From: Siderastrea radians
Taxonomy: Eukaryota > Cnidaria > Anthozoa > Scleractinia > Rhizangiidae
Assembly (NCBI GenBank): GCA_964017195.1
Contig: OZ024889.1
Coordinates: 57,228,074-57,292,073 of the forward strand
Direction of reading: 5' to 3'
Length of the DNA: 64,000 nucleotides
Shown: in pieces, positions 22,501-29,326 of the stretch
Numbering within the stretch: the first letter of the stretch is position 1
How the letters are laid out: the number at the start of each line of letters is the position of its first letter
Made by a program: the position numbers and the translations under genes
Notes under the pieces: model-generated
Database searches by the model: none
What the model saw: the letters and a program-made list of their open reading frames with translations, nothing else
What the model was told of the DNA's origin: nothing

Positions 22501-23148
22501 TTAGTCCGTGTCGTAATCCAATCGACGTCGTAACTTTTTGCCTTGGTGCCAATCTTCCCACCCGGGTAAGGGTTTTAATGCTTGCACTTCACGGGAGACG
22601 CCTTTGCCTTTGCCTTTGCCTTTGCCTTTACGACTCTCGGCTAACTTTTTTTCCAAGGCCTTGCGCTGTTCTCGAATGGCTTCTAAACGCGACCGGCTAT
22701 CCTCTCGACTGATGGAAGGGCTCCCTTTCTTGGGAATCTTACTGGTGGTGGCTGCTCCTTTGCCTTTCTTGGTAGCAGGGGTAATGGGTGGTTTGGGCGT
22801 CGACGGGCGCCCTTTTATCATGCGCTTCAACCATTGTTCCACGGGTCCGGTCACCAAATCCCCGGCCTCTTCCTCTTCGTCTTCGCCAGGAGGTGCACCC
22901 GGGGCACCCACTCCCACGCCTCCGGGAAATTGACGAATGCGTTTGGTTAACTTGGTTAATTCTTGACTCAACGGTTTGGTTTGAGCATTGACCAGGGCCG
23001 GGGGCAATTGGGGGTTGGCTAACAACACATGTTTTTTAGCGGCGAGCGTCGCGGCTTTGTTCAACAAGGCATTTTCGGTGAGTTCTCCTTTGTAATATTG
23101 AATGAGTTGCTCCAAGTCCTTGTGGGGAATCATGTAGACCTCATCCAT
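22501..23148 (-). CDS. Conserved-looking structural candidate, 215 aa
   Basis: Residues 1-75 are a helical domain (IPHKDLEQLI..., many Leu/Ala). Residues 75-100 form a Gly/Pro and acidic linker, and the rest is a Lys/Ser/Pro-rich low-complexity region with a (GK)n stretch and a charged tail. No enzyme motif is seen. Its start overlaps the stop of the upstream small gene by 19 nt, and it is followed 3 nt later by the PLA2 gene. Likely a virion or scaffold component by context only. Confidence 0.7.
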   Translation of the reverse strand: MDEVYMIPHKDLEQLIQYYKGELTENALLNKAATLAAKKHVLLANPQLPPALVNAQTKPLSQELTKLTKRIRQFPGGVGVGAPGAPPGEDEEEEAGDLVTGPVEQWLKRMIKGRPSTPKPPITPATKKGKGAATTSKIPKKGSPSISREDSRSRLEAIREQRKALEKKLAESRKGKGKGKGKGVSREVQALKPLPGWEDWHQGKKLRRRLDYDTD

Positions 23149-23369
23149 GGGGGTTGACTACACTCGGAGCAAAGTTCCCCGTCTTCTATCTCACGACAGC
23201 TCTCACAAAGACGGGATCTCAACATATGTTGGTACTCTCGATACAACAGGTGATATTTATGCTTCCAATAAGAACAGGCGTCTTTCCACTGGTCGGTGGT
23301 CCGATTGGCCTCTTGTAACAGGGCGATCCATGTGGTCAGGGTTAACGGGTTGGTCGAGCACATTGACAT
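23130..23369 (-). CDS. Small zinc-ribbon-like protein, ~79 aa
   Basis: The frame is open from 23423 but the first ATG is at 23369 (second at 23363), overlapping the previous gene by 28 nt. Aromatic-rich helix (WIALLQ..., YWKHKYHLLYREY), then CESC-x8-CSEC near the C-terminus, which could bind one zinc. Unknown function; placed in the virion cluster. Confidence 0.55.
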   Translation of the reverse strand: MSMCSTNPLTLTTWIALLQEANRTTDQWKDACSYWKHKYHLLYREYQHMLRSRLCESCREIEDGELCSECSQPPWMRST

Positions 23370-23668
23370 AACACCTCGTGAAGTCCTTGAAACAAGCCGC
23401 GTCCTTTTTGTTGAACCAACCACGCACGACGTTTTTTGACGGAATGTCGACGACGTCCCAAATCGCGTAGCACCTTTTTATAGGGTTGAAGTTTAGCCAG
23501 CATGGGGGGTGTGACGGGAATCTTGTTTTTTAAGAAGTTCAAGACCAGTTCACTCACAGCATTGATTTGATCGGCATTGGCATGTTGTAACAACTCTTGA
23601 CGTTTGGAACCGTTGGCTTCTTGTAACATGGACCGTAAAAACGGTAATTGACGTCGAAGACGTTGCAT
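23342..23668 (-). CDS. Small basic Leu-rich protein, 108 aa
   Basis: Begins MQRLRRQLPFLR. Helical and very basic, with Lys/Arg clusters at ~65-85 and a QQKGRGLF segment that resembles the QRGG processing motif of neighbouring proteins. This type of protein is familiar from animal Polintons, but its role is not known to me. A DNA-binding core protein would fit. Starts 3 nt after the stop of the 56-aa gene. Confidence 0.7.
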   Translation of the reverse strand: MQRLRRQLPFLRSMLQEANGSKRQELLQHANADQINAVSELVLNFLKNKIPVTPPMLAKLQPYKKVLRDLGRRRHSVKKRRAWLVQQKGRGLFQGLHEVLCQCARPTR

Positions 23669-23671
23669 CTT

Positions 23672-23842
23672 TTACCGATGACGGCGACGATAGCGTTGAT
23701 TGGCTTTTTGGATCGTGCGTTTTATACGTTTATCCGTTTCCAAGGCCACGGCTTTCCCTAATCCTACCATGGCGGGGACCAATAGGTTTAAAAAACCGCC
23801 TCGTTGACGACGTCGTCGTCGTAATCTTCTTCTCCTCACCAT
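23672..23842 (-). CDS. Very small basic QRGG protein, 56 aa
   Basis: ATG at 23842 lies inside the end of the upstream gene (7-nt overlap), stop at 23672. It begins with an Arg-run (RRRRRQRGG), then a hydrophobic stretch (FLNLLVPAMVGLGKAVAL), then a basic tail. This is the layout of adenovirus pX/mu-type core peptides: basic N-terminus, GG cleavage site, hydrophobic helix. It resembles the 65-aa gene at 29081..29278. Confidence 0.75.
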   Translation of the reverse strand: MVRRRRLRRRRRQRGGFLNLLVPAMVGLGKAVALETDKRIKRTIQKANQRYRRRHR

Positions 23843-24171
23843 GGACGGTTCGTCAATAGACGTTGAAGGGCTTTGTTTTGTTTGATCGCATCCTGCGTCT
23901 CTTTATAGCCTTGACGGGTATTGCGTTTGAAATCGGACCACCAACCCCCACCTCGTTGTCGTCGGTAATGTTGTACATTATCGGTAATGCCTTTTAAGGC
24001 TTGCCCGCCTAATTTGCCTAAAGCAAGTCCAAACCCAGGCGCGGGACCTGAGAGAAACATACTCATGCCATGGGCAATTTTATCCACCAAACGGGGTTTG
24101 CGACGCATTAAAGCTCCTCCTCGTTGTTTCCTTTTTCTGCGTCGTCGTCGTCGTCGTCGTTGGACGGCCAT
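23836..24171 (-). CDS. Basic protein with two QRGG sites, 111 aa
   Basis: Starts MAVQ followed by an Arg/Lys run and KQRGGAL, then a Gly-rich amphipathic middle and a second site RRQRGGGWW at ~73. The 5' 64 nt overlap the end of the membrane-protein gene, where the same DNA encodes that protein's Asp run. A second possible start at 24108 overlaps that gene's stop as TAATG. Candidate cleaved core or membrane-lytic virion protein (inference). Confidence 0.7.
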   Translation of the reverse strand: MAVQRRRRRRRRKRKQRGGALMRRKPRLVDKIAHGMSMFLSGPAPGFGLALGKLGGQALKGITDNVQHYRRQRGGGWWSDFKRNTRQGYKETQDAIKQNKALQRLLTNRPW

Positions 24172-24767
24172 GGTTCTAAGAGTGTAGGACTGGGAGGGAG
24201 CGGCTTTTTATGGATCCAGTAGTCTTTGGGTTTCAAGGGACGAGGACATCCGTCTACATAGCATAGGGCTTCCAAGGGTTGGTACACAAAATGACGATGG
24301 TAATCTTGGACACATCGTTTGGGTAACGGAGGGGTGAAATCCACAATGGTGTCATCCAACGTTTGCATCTTGATTAAAAATCCTTCCAGGTCCTCCAAGG
24401 GGACACCCCTCACATAGGTTTTCAATTCGGTCAAGGCTTTGGCATAGGTGGTAAACGCAAACCGGCTCATGGTCACTTTAAATCGGTATTGTTTAAAATC
24501 ATTCCATCCTTTGACCACCGCCGCCAAACACGCTACCAACGTACTGTTGTCCAAAAGGGGGCCAGCAATCATGCCCGCGGCCATCAGGAGTAACGCCATG
24601 CCATTGAACAAGGCATTGATACACTTGTAATGATTCAACATTTTTCGATAACACCACCATTGTTGATGGTAAAAGGCATACAAGGAATCCATCCGTTGTA
24701 ACAATTCTGGTGGGAAGGGGATGCCAGGACGTCGAGATCCATTCAATAACGACACGGCGGTTTTCAT
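24108..24767 (-). CDS. Two-segment membrane protein, 219 aa
   Basis: The ATG at 24767 shares a base with the stop of the Gly-rich gene (TGATG). Two hydrophobic segments lie at ~50-85 (FNGMALLLMAAGMIAGPLL and LVACLAAVV), preceded by an aromatic, basic helix. The C-terminal half is soluble and ends in an acidic Asp/Glu run. It would sit in a membrane, perhaps an internal virion membrane or a host membrane. Family not named. Confidence 0.75.
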   Translation of the reverse strand: MKTAVSLLNGSRRPGIPFPPELLQRMDSLYAFYHQQWWCYRKMLNHYKCINALFNGMALLLMAAGMIAGPLLDNSTLVACLAAVVKGWNDFKQYRFKVTMSRFAFTTYAKALTELKTYVRGVPLEDLEGFLIKMQTLDDTIVDFTPPLPKRCVQDYHRHFVYQPLEALCYVDGCPRPLKPKDYWIHKKPLPPSPTLLEPWPSNDDDDDDAEKGNNEEEL

Positions 24768-25090
24768 CACGGCGATACCCGGGACGACGAGGTTTGTACG
24801 CTCGGGGCTCCTCCTTGTTTATAACTGGTCACAATGCTATTGGTCATGGTCACATTAGCAATTTCCCGTCCTTGGGCCAATTGTTCTTGATCTTGTAATA
24901 GCATCCGTAAACGTCGTTGTAAATCGGCTTGACGCAAGGTACGAGGTTGTCTGCCAGACCTCCCAGACGATCCGGGAGTGGTGGAGGCAGGTGAAGTGGG
25001 GAAAAGGCGTCGGCGTCGGCGCCCCCGTCGTCCACCGCCGCCACCGCCACCGCCACCGCCACCACCACCTCCTCCACCTCCACCACCACC

Positions 25091-25121
<31 letters not shown>

Positions 25122-25141
25122 CCACGCCCACCACCACCGGC

Positions 25142-25172
<31 letters not shown>

Positions 25173-25655
25173 CGTCCACCGCCACGTCCACCTCTAGTCC
25201 TAGGTCCACGGCGTCCCCTACCATTACCCCCAGCACCCGCCGCCCGGGGTACGCTAGGAGGCGTCGCAGGCGTTCGAGCCCCGGACGACAAGCCAGAGCT
25301 CCCCCTACTAAGTGGAGTGTCCGGGGAAGACCCCGGGGTGGTCTGGGGGCTTTGGAATGAGGGTGAATGGGATGCTTGACTTCCTACCCCCGCGGGGGAA
25401 GAGGCCTGTGCAGGGGGTACACCAGTCACATCGGGCCAACTCGCGATGACGTCCGCAGAGGGGATGGATTGCATAAACTCAAGGAGGGGGGTCAGGGCCC
25501 ATTTCCTCCATGGCCACGTCGATAAGGCCTTGGTCTCCCGTGAAAAACAGATCTTGGAAGGCCCTTGGGGACATGAGATTGCTGCTGGACGCCCCAACCC
25601 CGGCCGGGGCCACGGTATCGTACGATTGCGGAGGTTGACGGTCTTCATCGGCCAT
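24767..25655 (-). pseudogene. Gly/Arg-rich protein, frameshifted near N-terminus
   Basis: The ATG at 25655 (MADEDRQ) follows a TATA box at 25693..25701. The frame runs ~58 codons to a six-base homopolymer at 25486..25491, where it hits a stop. The longer downstream part is open in another frame and continues with Pro/Ser/Gly-rich sequence, a ~70-residue poly-Gly tract, an Arg run, a Gln/Leu/Arg helix and an ANVTMTNSIVTSYKQGG-like tail. The C-terminal tail looks constrained. A sequencing error, true mutation or programmed slippage are all possible. The stop overlaps the membrane-protein ATG. Confidence 0.7.
25020..25190. repeat. CCACCG/CCACCACC trinucleotide tract
   Basis: Degenerate GGN/CCN repeat encoding poly-Gly in the Gly/Arg-rich gene. 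Likely length-variable. Confidence 0.85.
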
Positions 25656-25692
25656 GGTTGCTCTTTTTTCCGGTTCCAAAGGGGGTGTCGTG

Positions 25693-25701
25693 CCTTTATA
25701 C
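25693..25701 (-). promoter_or_regulatory. TATA box of the Gly-rich/virion gene group
   Basis: Minus-strand GTATAAAGG, 38 nt before the ATG at 25655; it overlaps the ATPase stop codon. Confidence 0.7.
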
Positions 25702-26349
25702 TCGCTTTTGATAGGTGCGCGTCCATCCTTCGTCTTTTAACAGGTGACTCAACACACGTTGTTGATCGGAGGAGGCGGGATGTAAATCTAACATCAAATA
25801 GCCATAGGGGCGCGTGGTGGCCTGATGAAAGGTCTCCAAGGTGTCTTTCCAGGTGGTCGGAAACGATTGCAGCATGACATTGCGTACCCCTAATTGATCT
25901 CGGGGATTCTTGAACGCCACAATGTAATGCGCATTGCGGGATATACTTTTGGCATAGCGCCCCACGGGAAACATGTCTTGGCACAAGTACAGCACCGTCA
26001 CCCCTTGATGATGCGAATGTTTGGTGAATAAATCCAACACGCGTTTATCGTGACTCCCTTCGTCCATTAAATCATCCAAGACGAGGACCCCCTGTCCTTG
26101 AGGAAACCATTGGACCAACGCGTCATGATCGGGAATCCCTTCGTGAAACACCACCCCACGATCTTGCATGCCTCGAAATCGATCTTGCCACGCGCCATAA
26201 CAATAATGCACTTGGGTCGGTGGGGTGTCAAACAACTCGGGGTTGTCTACCAAGAGTTTTTCCGTAAACACCGTTTTGCCACATCCCGAAGGCCCCACCA
26301 CCAAGATAGAGGAGGGGGTATGAAAACGAAATGGTTTCCCCGTTTGCAT
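25696..26349 (-). CDS. ATP: DNA-packaging ATPase (A32/FtsK-HerA type), 217 aa
   Basis: Drives genome packaging into capsids in this virus group. Walker A GPSGCGKT at 19-26, Walker B VLVLDD at ~88-93, then a conserved QDMFPVG-like segment around 127. The open frame extends 50 codons upstream to 26499, but that part is the tRNA-like gene read as protein, so the ATG at 26349 (MQTGKP) is chosen. Length matches Polinton ATPases. It lies downstream of the protease and capsid genes, as often in these elements. Confidence 0.93.
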   Translation of the reverse strand: MQTGKPFRFHTPSSILVVGPSGCGKTVFTEKLLVDNPELFDTPPTQVHYCYGAWQDRFRGMQDRGVVFHEGIPDHDALVQWFPQGQGVLVLDDLMDEGSHDKRVLDLFTKHSHHQGVTVLYLCQDMFPVGRYAKSISRNAHYIVAFKNPRDQLGVRNVMLQSFPTTWKDTLETFHQATTRPYGYLMLDLHPASSDQQRVLSHLLKDEGWTRTYQKRV

Positions 26350-26369
26350 GATGATGATACTACCCTTAG

Positions 26370-26378
26370 AAAAAAAAA
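26370..26378 (-). terminator. Pol III-type T run after the tRNA-like gene
   Basis: Nine Ts on the minus strand, 14 nt past the acceptor end of the tRNA-like sequence, suitable for RNA polymerase III termination. Confidence 0.6.
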
Positions 26379-26392
26379 GGCACCTTTTTATT

Positions 26393-26480
26393 GGAATCGG
26401 TGGGACTCGAACCCACGCGCGATCCCCCAACACCTGTTTTTCGGGGGATCCAAAGGCTCTACCGACTGAGCTACGACTCC
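26393..26480 (-). tRNA. tRNA-like gene with non-canonical anticodon arm, 88 nt
   Basis: The acceptor pairs GGAGTCG with CGATTCC over seven pairs (one G-T). The D arm is GCTC/GAGC, and the T arm GTGGG-TTCGAGT-CCCAC is perfect. The A box TAGCTCAGTCGG and B box GGTTCGAGTCC match consensus, and a T run follows. Between D and T arms an 8-bp stem GATCCCCC/GGGGGATC closes a 14-nt loop, with five instead of one linking bases, so no normal anticodon can be read. It may be an unusual or intron-bearing tRNA, or a Pol III regulatory RNA similar in idea to adenovirus VA RNA. It fills the gap between protease and ATPase genes. Confidence 0.75.
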
Positions 26481-26508
26481 GACACACTTTTTCCAACAAA
26501 TTTTTTAT

Positions 26509-27048
26509 TTAATCATTCCGTTGATGATACGGATGACAACAAAGTTGATACCATCTGGCTTCTTGACCTACAATCAATTGTTGAAGGCGTTGACCGGCTT
26601 GATGGTCATTGCTTACATAATCCTGATCGGAAAACTCATTTAAAAAGTCTTGCAAGGTCCGTCCACGGGCTTTGGCTTTCAAGTACAACAAGGCGTAATC
26701 ACCACAACTCTTGCTTGAAATGGCTTGGAGGGACTTGCCATTGGTCACCACATACTTCCAATGTTGGACAATCCAAGCTTGGAACGGGGCGGCTTGCACG
26801 TACGTGTCCATGGGCAAAGCATAACTGTCGAGGATTTCACACACGTTTCCATCCGTCCACACCGCCAACCAATGTTGTCCCGGTTGATCGTGCGGGTCAG
26901 TGTTGACAATGTACCCTTGGCGTTGGGTTTTGACAGGACTCTTGGGTAAACGATCACAGGCCACCGTTCCGTAAAAGTAACGTTTCAAGTGGGGGTCGTC
27001 GCGAGCTAAATAATCCAACTGCACATTATTCAAGGCCACGTGTTCCAT
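26509..27048 (-). CDS. PRO: Adenovirus-type maturation cysteine protease, 179 aa
   Basis: Cleaves virion precursors during maturation. The catalytic triad is visible: His59 in GQHWLAVW, Asp74 in EILDSY, Cys115 in SKSCGDYA, with Gln109 in oxyanion position. Length is close to other adenain-like proteases of Polintons. Its ATG comes 2 nt after the capsid-gene stop, so the two are probably translated from one transcript. Likely substrates are the (Q/M)RGG-containing basic proteins of this element (inference). Confidence 0.93.
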   Translation of the reverse strand: MEHVALNNVQLDYLARDDPHLKRYFYGTVACDRLPKSPVKTQRQGYIVNTDPHDQPGQHWLAVWTDGNVCEILDSYALPMDTYVQAAPFQAWIVQHWKYVVTNGKSLQAISSKSCGDYALLYLKAKARGRTLQDFLNEFSDQDYVSNDHQAGQRLQQLIVGQEARWYQLCCHPYHQRND

Positions 27049-27050
27049 CT

Positions 27051-28451
27051 TTAGTGCTGGTAAATGTTATACAACACGGCTCCGTTGCGGTCAATCTCCA
27101 GCAAGTTCTCAAATTCTCCATAGACGAGCACGGTTATATTGGTAGCGGGAGCGGCTCCAAATTCCAAGACCAGTTGTAAATCTCCACTTTGCTTGGGGTT
27201 GAGGTTTTGACTGTCGGCACATCCATTGGCCACATTGTCAAACATGTACAAGGTACAATTTTTCGCTTCGCCCCAATCTCCTAGTTCCACCATATTGCCT
27301 TTCTTTTTACACCAAGCGCCACTGGCTTGCAGAAAACGGAAGTACCCCAAGTTATCTCGGGTGCCATTGTTGTGTATCAAGTGCAGGGTTTCATAAGGGT
27401 ATTCTTCGCCTTTGACAATCTGTTTGATGGAGGTCAAACCAAATTTCTGGAAGCAGAAGGGATCTTGGGTGACATCTCCATTGAAGGCTCGGCTGTCCAA
27501 CAACCTCACAATCAATCGGTCCGGTATTCTGTTTTGAAACAGGTTGGGGATATCAAAACGGGTCACATTGCCTTGCATGCTGAAGGTGCGGATTTCACTG
27601 CGGACGGTGGGGTAAGCCGCCACTTGGCCTTCATTGTGCCTTTTTTCAGACAAACTCTGGTAGATGGCATCATTCAAACGCAGTTGACAGAGATGAAACC
27701 GTAGTTTCACATCCCCTTCCATCAATCGGCCAGCCAGAGCCACCCCATTGAAAAACAGGTTGGGGCCATTGAAATGAAATTTCATCTTGATTTCAATGCC
27801 TGGCACCAACAGTTTGCCAAAGTGAAACACTTCCAAGTGCGGGGTAAACACCAGACTGTGGGTGAGGCCTCCAGCATACTTTTCCACTTCAGCGACCATG
27901 GCGGCCAAAGCCCCTTTGTGATTGGCGCTGAGATCACGCCAATTTTGATGCGGTGTAGTACTGTTGGTATTGTTGTTGGTCCATTGGGGTGGGGAATCCA
28001 CTTGATTGTACCAGCCTTGGGGTCCTAACACGGTCTTGCCATCTTCTCGGTCATAATTCAACAAGGTTTCCAGGTAAGCTTTGTAATGATAAGTGTCGGA
28101 TTGAGGACTGATCAACGTGCCATTCAACTGCAAGTCAATTTGTTTGATGATGGAATGGGCCAAATTGTTGACGGGCCACAATTTCTGATTGGCCACCAAG
28201 TCATCGTTCGTACTCTTTTGCAATCTCAATTCCATGGTAAAGTAACTGCGTCCCAAATCCACAAAATCGTCTAATCCTGGAATGATGAATTCCATGGGAT
28301 TGATGCCCGTGGTGGTGGGTTGGATGGTGACCATGCGATAGGCATTGATGCTAATGTCGGTCGGGGGCACCTTGAAAATCCGTAACGCCGGGTTGACGGT
28401 CCCTTCGGAACGCGGATGCGCTGGGGCGGATTGTGTACTCGGGGCAGCCAT
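27051..28451 (-). CDS. MCP: Major capsid protein, double jelly-roll, 466 aa
   Basis: Forms the hexon-like capsomers. Sequence features match Polinton capsid proteins: an early FIIPGLDDFVDLGRSYF region, a QIDLQLNGTLI strand, and the DTYHYKAYLETLLNYDRED segment, followed by alternating strand-rich sequence. The size is as expected. A TATA box (28501..28512) lies ~50 nt upstream. It is followed directly by the protease gene. No frame break. Confidence 0.93.
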   Translation of the reverse strand: MAAPSTQSAPAHPRSEGTVNPALRIFKVPPTDISINAYRMVTIQPTTTGINPMEFIIPGLDDFVDLGRSYFTMELRLQKSTNDDLVANQKLWPVNNLAHSIIKQIDLQLNGTLISPQSDTYHYKAYLETLLNYDREDGKTVLGPQGWYNQVDSPPQWTNNNTNSTTPHQNWRDLSANHKGALAAMVAEVEKYAGGLTHSLVFTPHLEVFHFGKLLVPGIEIKMKFHFNGPNLFFNGVALAGRLMEGDVKLRFHLCQLRLNDAIYQSLSEKRHNEGQVAAYPTVRSEIRTFSMQGNVTRFDIPNLFQNRIPDRLIVRLLDSRAFNGDVTQDPFCFQKFGLTSIKQIVKGEEYPYETLHLIHNNGTRDNLGYFRFLQASGAWCKKKGNMVELGDWGEAKNCTLYMFDNVANGCADSQNLNPKQSGDLQLVLEFGAAPATNITVLVYGEFENLLEIDRNGAVLYNIYQH

Positions 28452-28500
28452 GTTTAACGTCGTCGTCGTCGAGTACTGGTACCCCGCCGTCGTCGTGAGG

Positions 28501-28512
28501 GGTTTTTATACC
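28501..28512 (-). promoter_or_regulatory. TATA box of MCP
   Basis: Minus-strand GGTATAAAAACC, beside short CGTCGTCGT runs; it sits just past the stop of the preceding 55-aa gene. Confidence 0.7.
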
Positions 28513-28519
28513 GTCGTCG

Positions 28520-28687
28520 TCATGCTAAGCGTTGTCTCAAATCAAACCCGGGCAGTCTCATCACCTCGGCACTTAACCAACCGCCACGTTGTCCTCTCCT
28601 GAGTTTCCAAAACGGATACAACCCTCCCCATTGAGACAACCCTCGATTACTACGAATCCGTCGAGGTCGTGAATGCACGGGGTCCAT
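28520..28687 (-). CDS. Very small basic QRGG protein, 55 aa
   Basis: ATG at 28687, 2 nt after the upstream stop. Arg-rich N-terminus (HSRPRRIRSNRG), aromatic middle (WGGLYPFW), then RGQRGGWLSA and a short tail. It shares the QRGG motif with at least four other small genes in the element, supporting it as real and as a protease substrate. No family name is known to me. Confidence 0.65.
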   Translation of the reverse strand: MDPVHSRPRRIRSNRGLSQWGGLYPFWKLRRGQRGGWLSAEVMRLPGFDLRQRLA

Positions 28688-28689
28688 GT

Positions 28690-29016
28690 TCACACGCCCA
28701 AAATATCGCGTGCACGCTTGGTTTGTTTGGGAAATAAGGCACTGGCTACCCGCACGGCTTGTTTCACGTTCTTCTGATTCAACGCTTTCTTGGCTTGTTT
28801 GGTGATTTCCTTTTTAAGGACGTCTTCGGCTTTGCGTTTGATACCGCGTGTCAAACCCGTTTCCAAGCCTCTCTTGATATTACTAGGCAGTTTTAAAGGA
28901 TTTCGCGTGCTTTTAAGGCCTTGGAACCCACCACGCATGAGCTCCCTCATCAACCCACTGCCCTGTTGATCATACCACTCGTCGGTCCGAAATCGTGTCA
29001 AACTTCCCCCTCGCAT
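28690..29016 (-). CDS. Basic protein with two MRGG sites, 108 aa
   Basis: The frame is open up to 29154, but the ATG at 29016 follows a TATA box at 29069..29079 and begins exactly at MRGGSLTRF. A second site, LMRGGFQG, is at ~25. The remainder is Lys/Arg-rich helix (KRKAEDVLKKEITKQAKKAL). Layout suggests a pVI/core-like minor virion protein processed by the protease (inference). Confidence 0.65.
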   Translation of the reverse strand: MRGGSLTRFRTDEWYDQQGSGLMRELMRGGFQGLKSTRNPLKLPSNIKRGLETGLTRGIKRKAEDVLKKEITKQAKKALNQKNVKQAVRVASALFPKQTKRARDILGV

Positions 29017-29068
29017 GGTGTCGTCTTCCCCAGGGATACACGTTTTGTTTGGGTCACAAGCCTCGCCT

Positions 29069-29079
29069 CTTTTTATACC
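29069..29079 (-). promoter_or_regulatory. TATA box of the MRGG gene
   Basis: Minus-strand GGTATAAAAAG, ~53 nt before the ATG at 29016. Confidence 0.65.
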
Positions 29080-29080
29080 G

Positions 29081-29278
29081 TCATCGGCCTTTCTTTTTCT
29101 TCCGAGTGGTCGCTGCTTCCATGGCTTTTTTGCCGCCGTACCCCGCGGCACCACCCACCGCTCCCAACGCGGCGGCTTTCCCCACAGCTATTAAAGCGGG
29201 CACGAGAGCGGCCAGAGGTAAGAGACCACCTCGTTGCCTTCGTCGTCTTCTTCTTCGACGTGCTCTTGTCTTTGTCAT
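29081..29278 (-). CDS. pX/mu-like core peptide precursor, 65 aa
   Basis: MTKTRA then eight Arg, QRGGLLPLAALVPALIAVGKA, a Gly/Ala-rich stretch and a Lys-rich end. Basic head, GG site and hydrophobic LPAL-type helix match the arrangement of adenovirus pX (mu precursor), which condenses DNA in the virion (family knowledge). Sequence is too short to prove homology. It has its own TATA box 38 nt upstream. Confidence 0.7.
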   Translation of the reverse strand: MTKTRARRRRRRRRQRGGLLPLAALVPALIAVGKAAALGAVGGAAGYGGKKAMEAATTRKKKKGR

Positions 29279-29315
29279 CTTGTTGTTGTTGTCAAGTCAC
29301 ACGCGTTTTTTTTTT

Positions 29316-29326
29316 CTTTTTATGCC
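29316..29326 (-). promoter_or_regulatory. TATA box of the pX-like gene
   Basis: Minus-strand GGCATAAAAAG, 38 nt before the ATG at 29278; it overlaps the stop of the previous gene. Confidence 0.65.

Noticed and set aside
24978..25379. Poly-Pro and poly-His ORFs on the plus strand
   Set aside because: Antisense of the poly-Gly tract of the Gly/Arg-rich gene.
26350..26499. N-terminal 50-codon extension of the ATPase frame
   Set aside because: This stretch is the tRNA-like gene; the peptide is the usual artefact of translating a tRNA.
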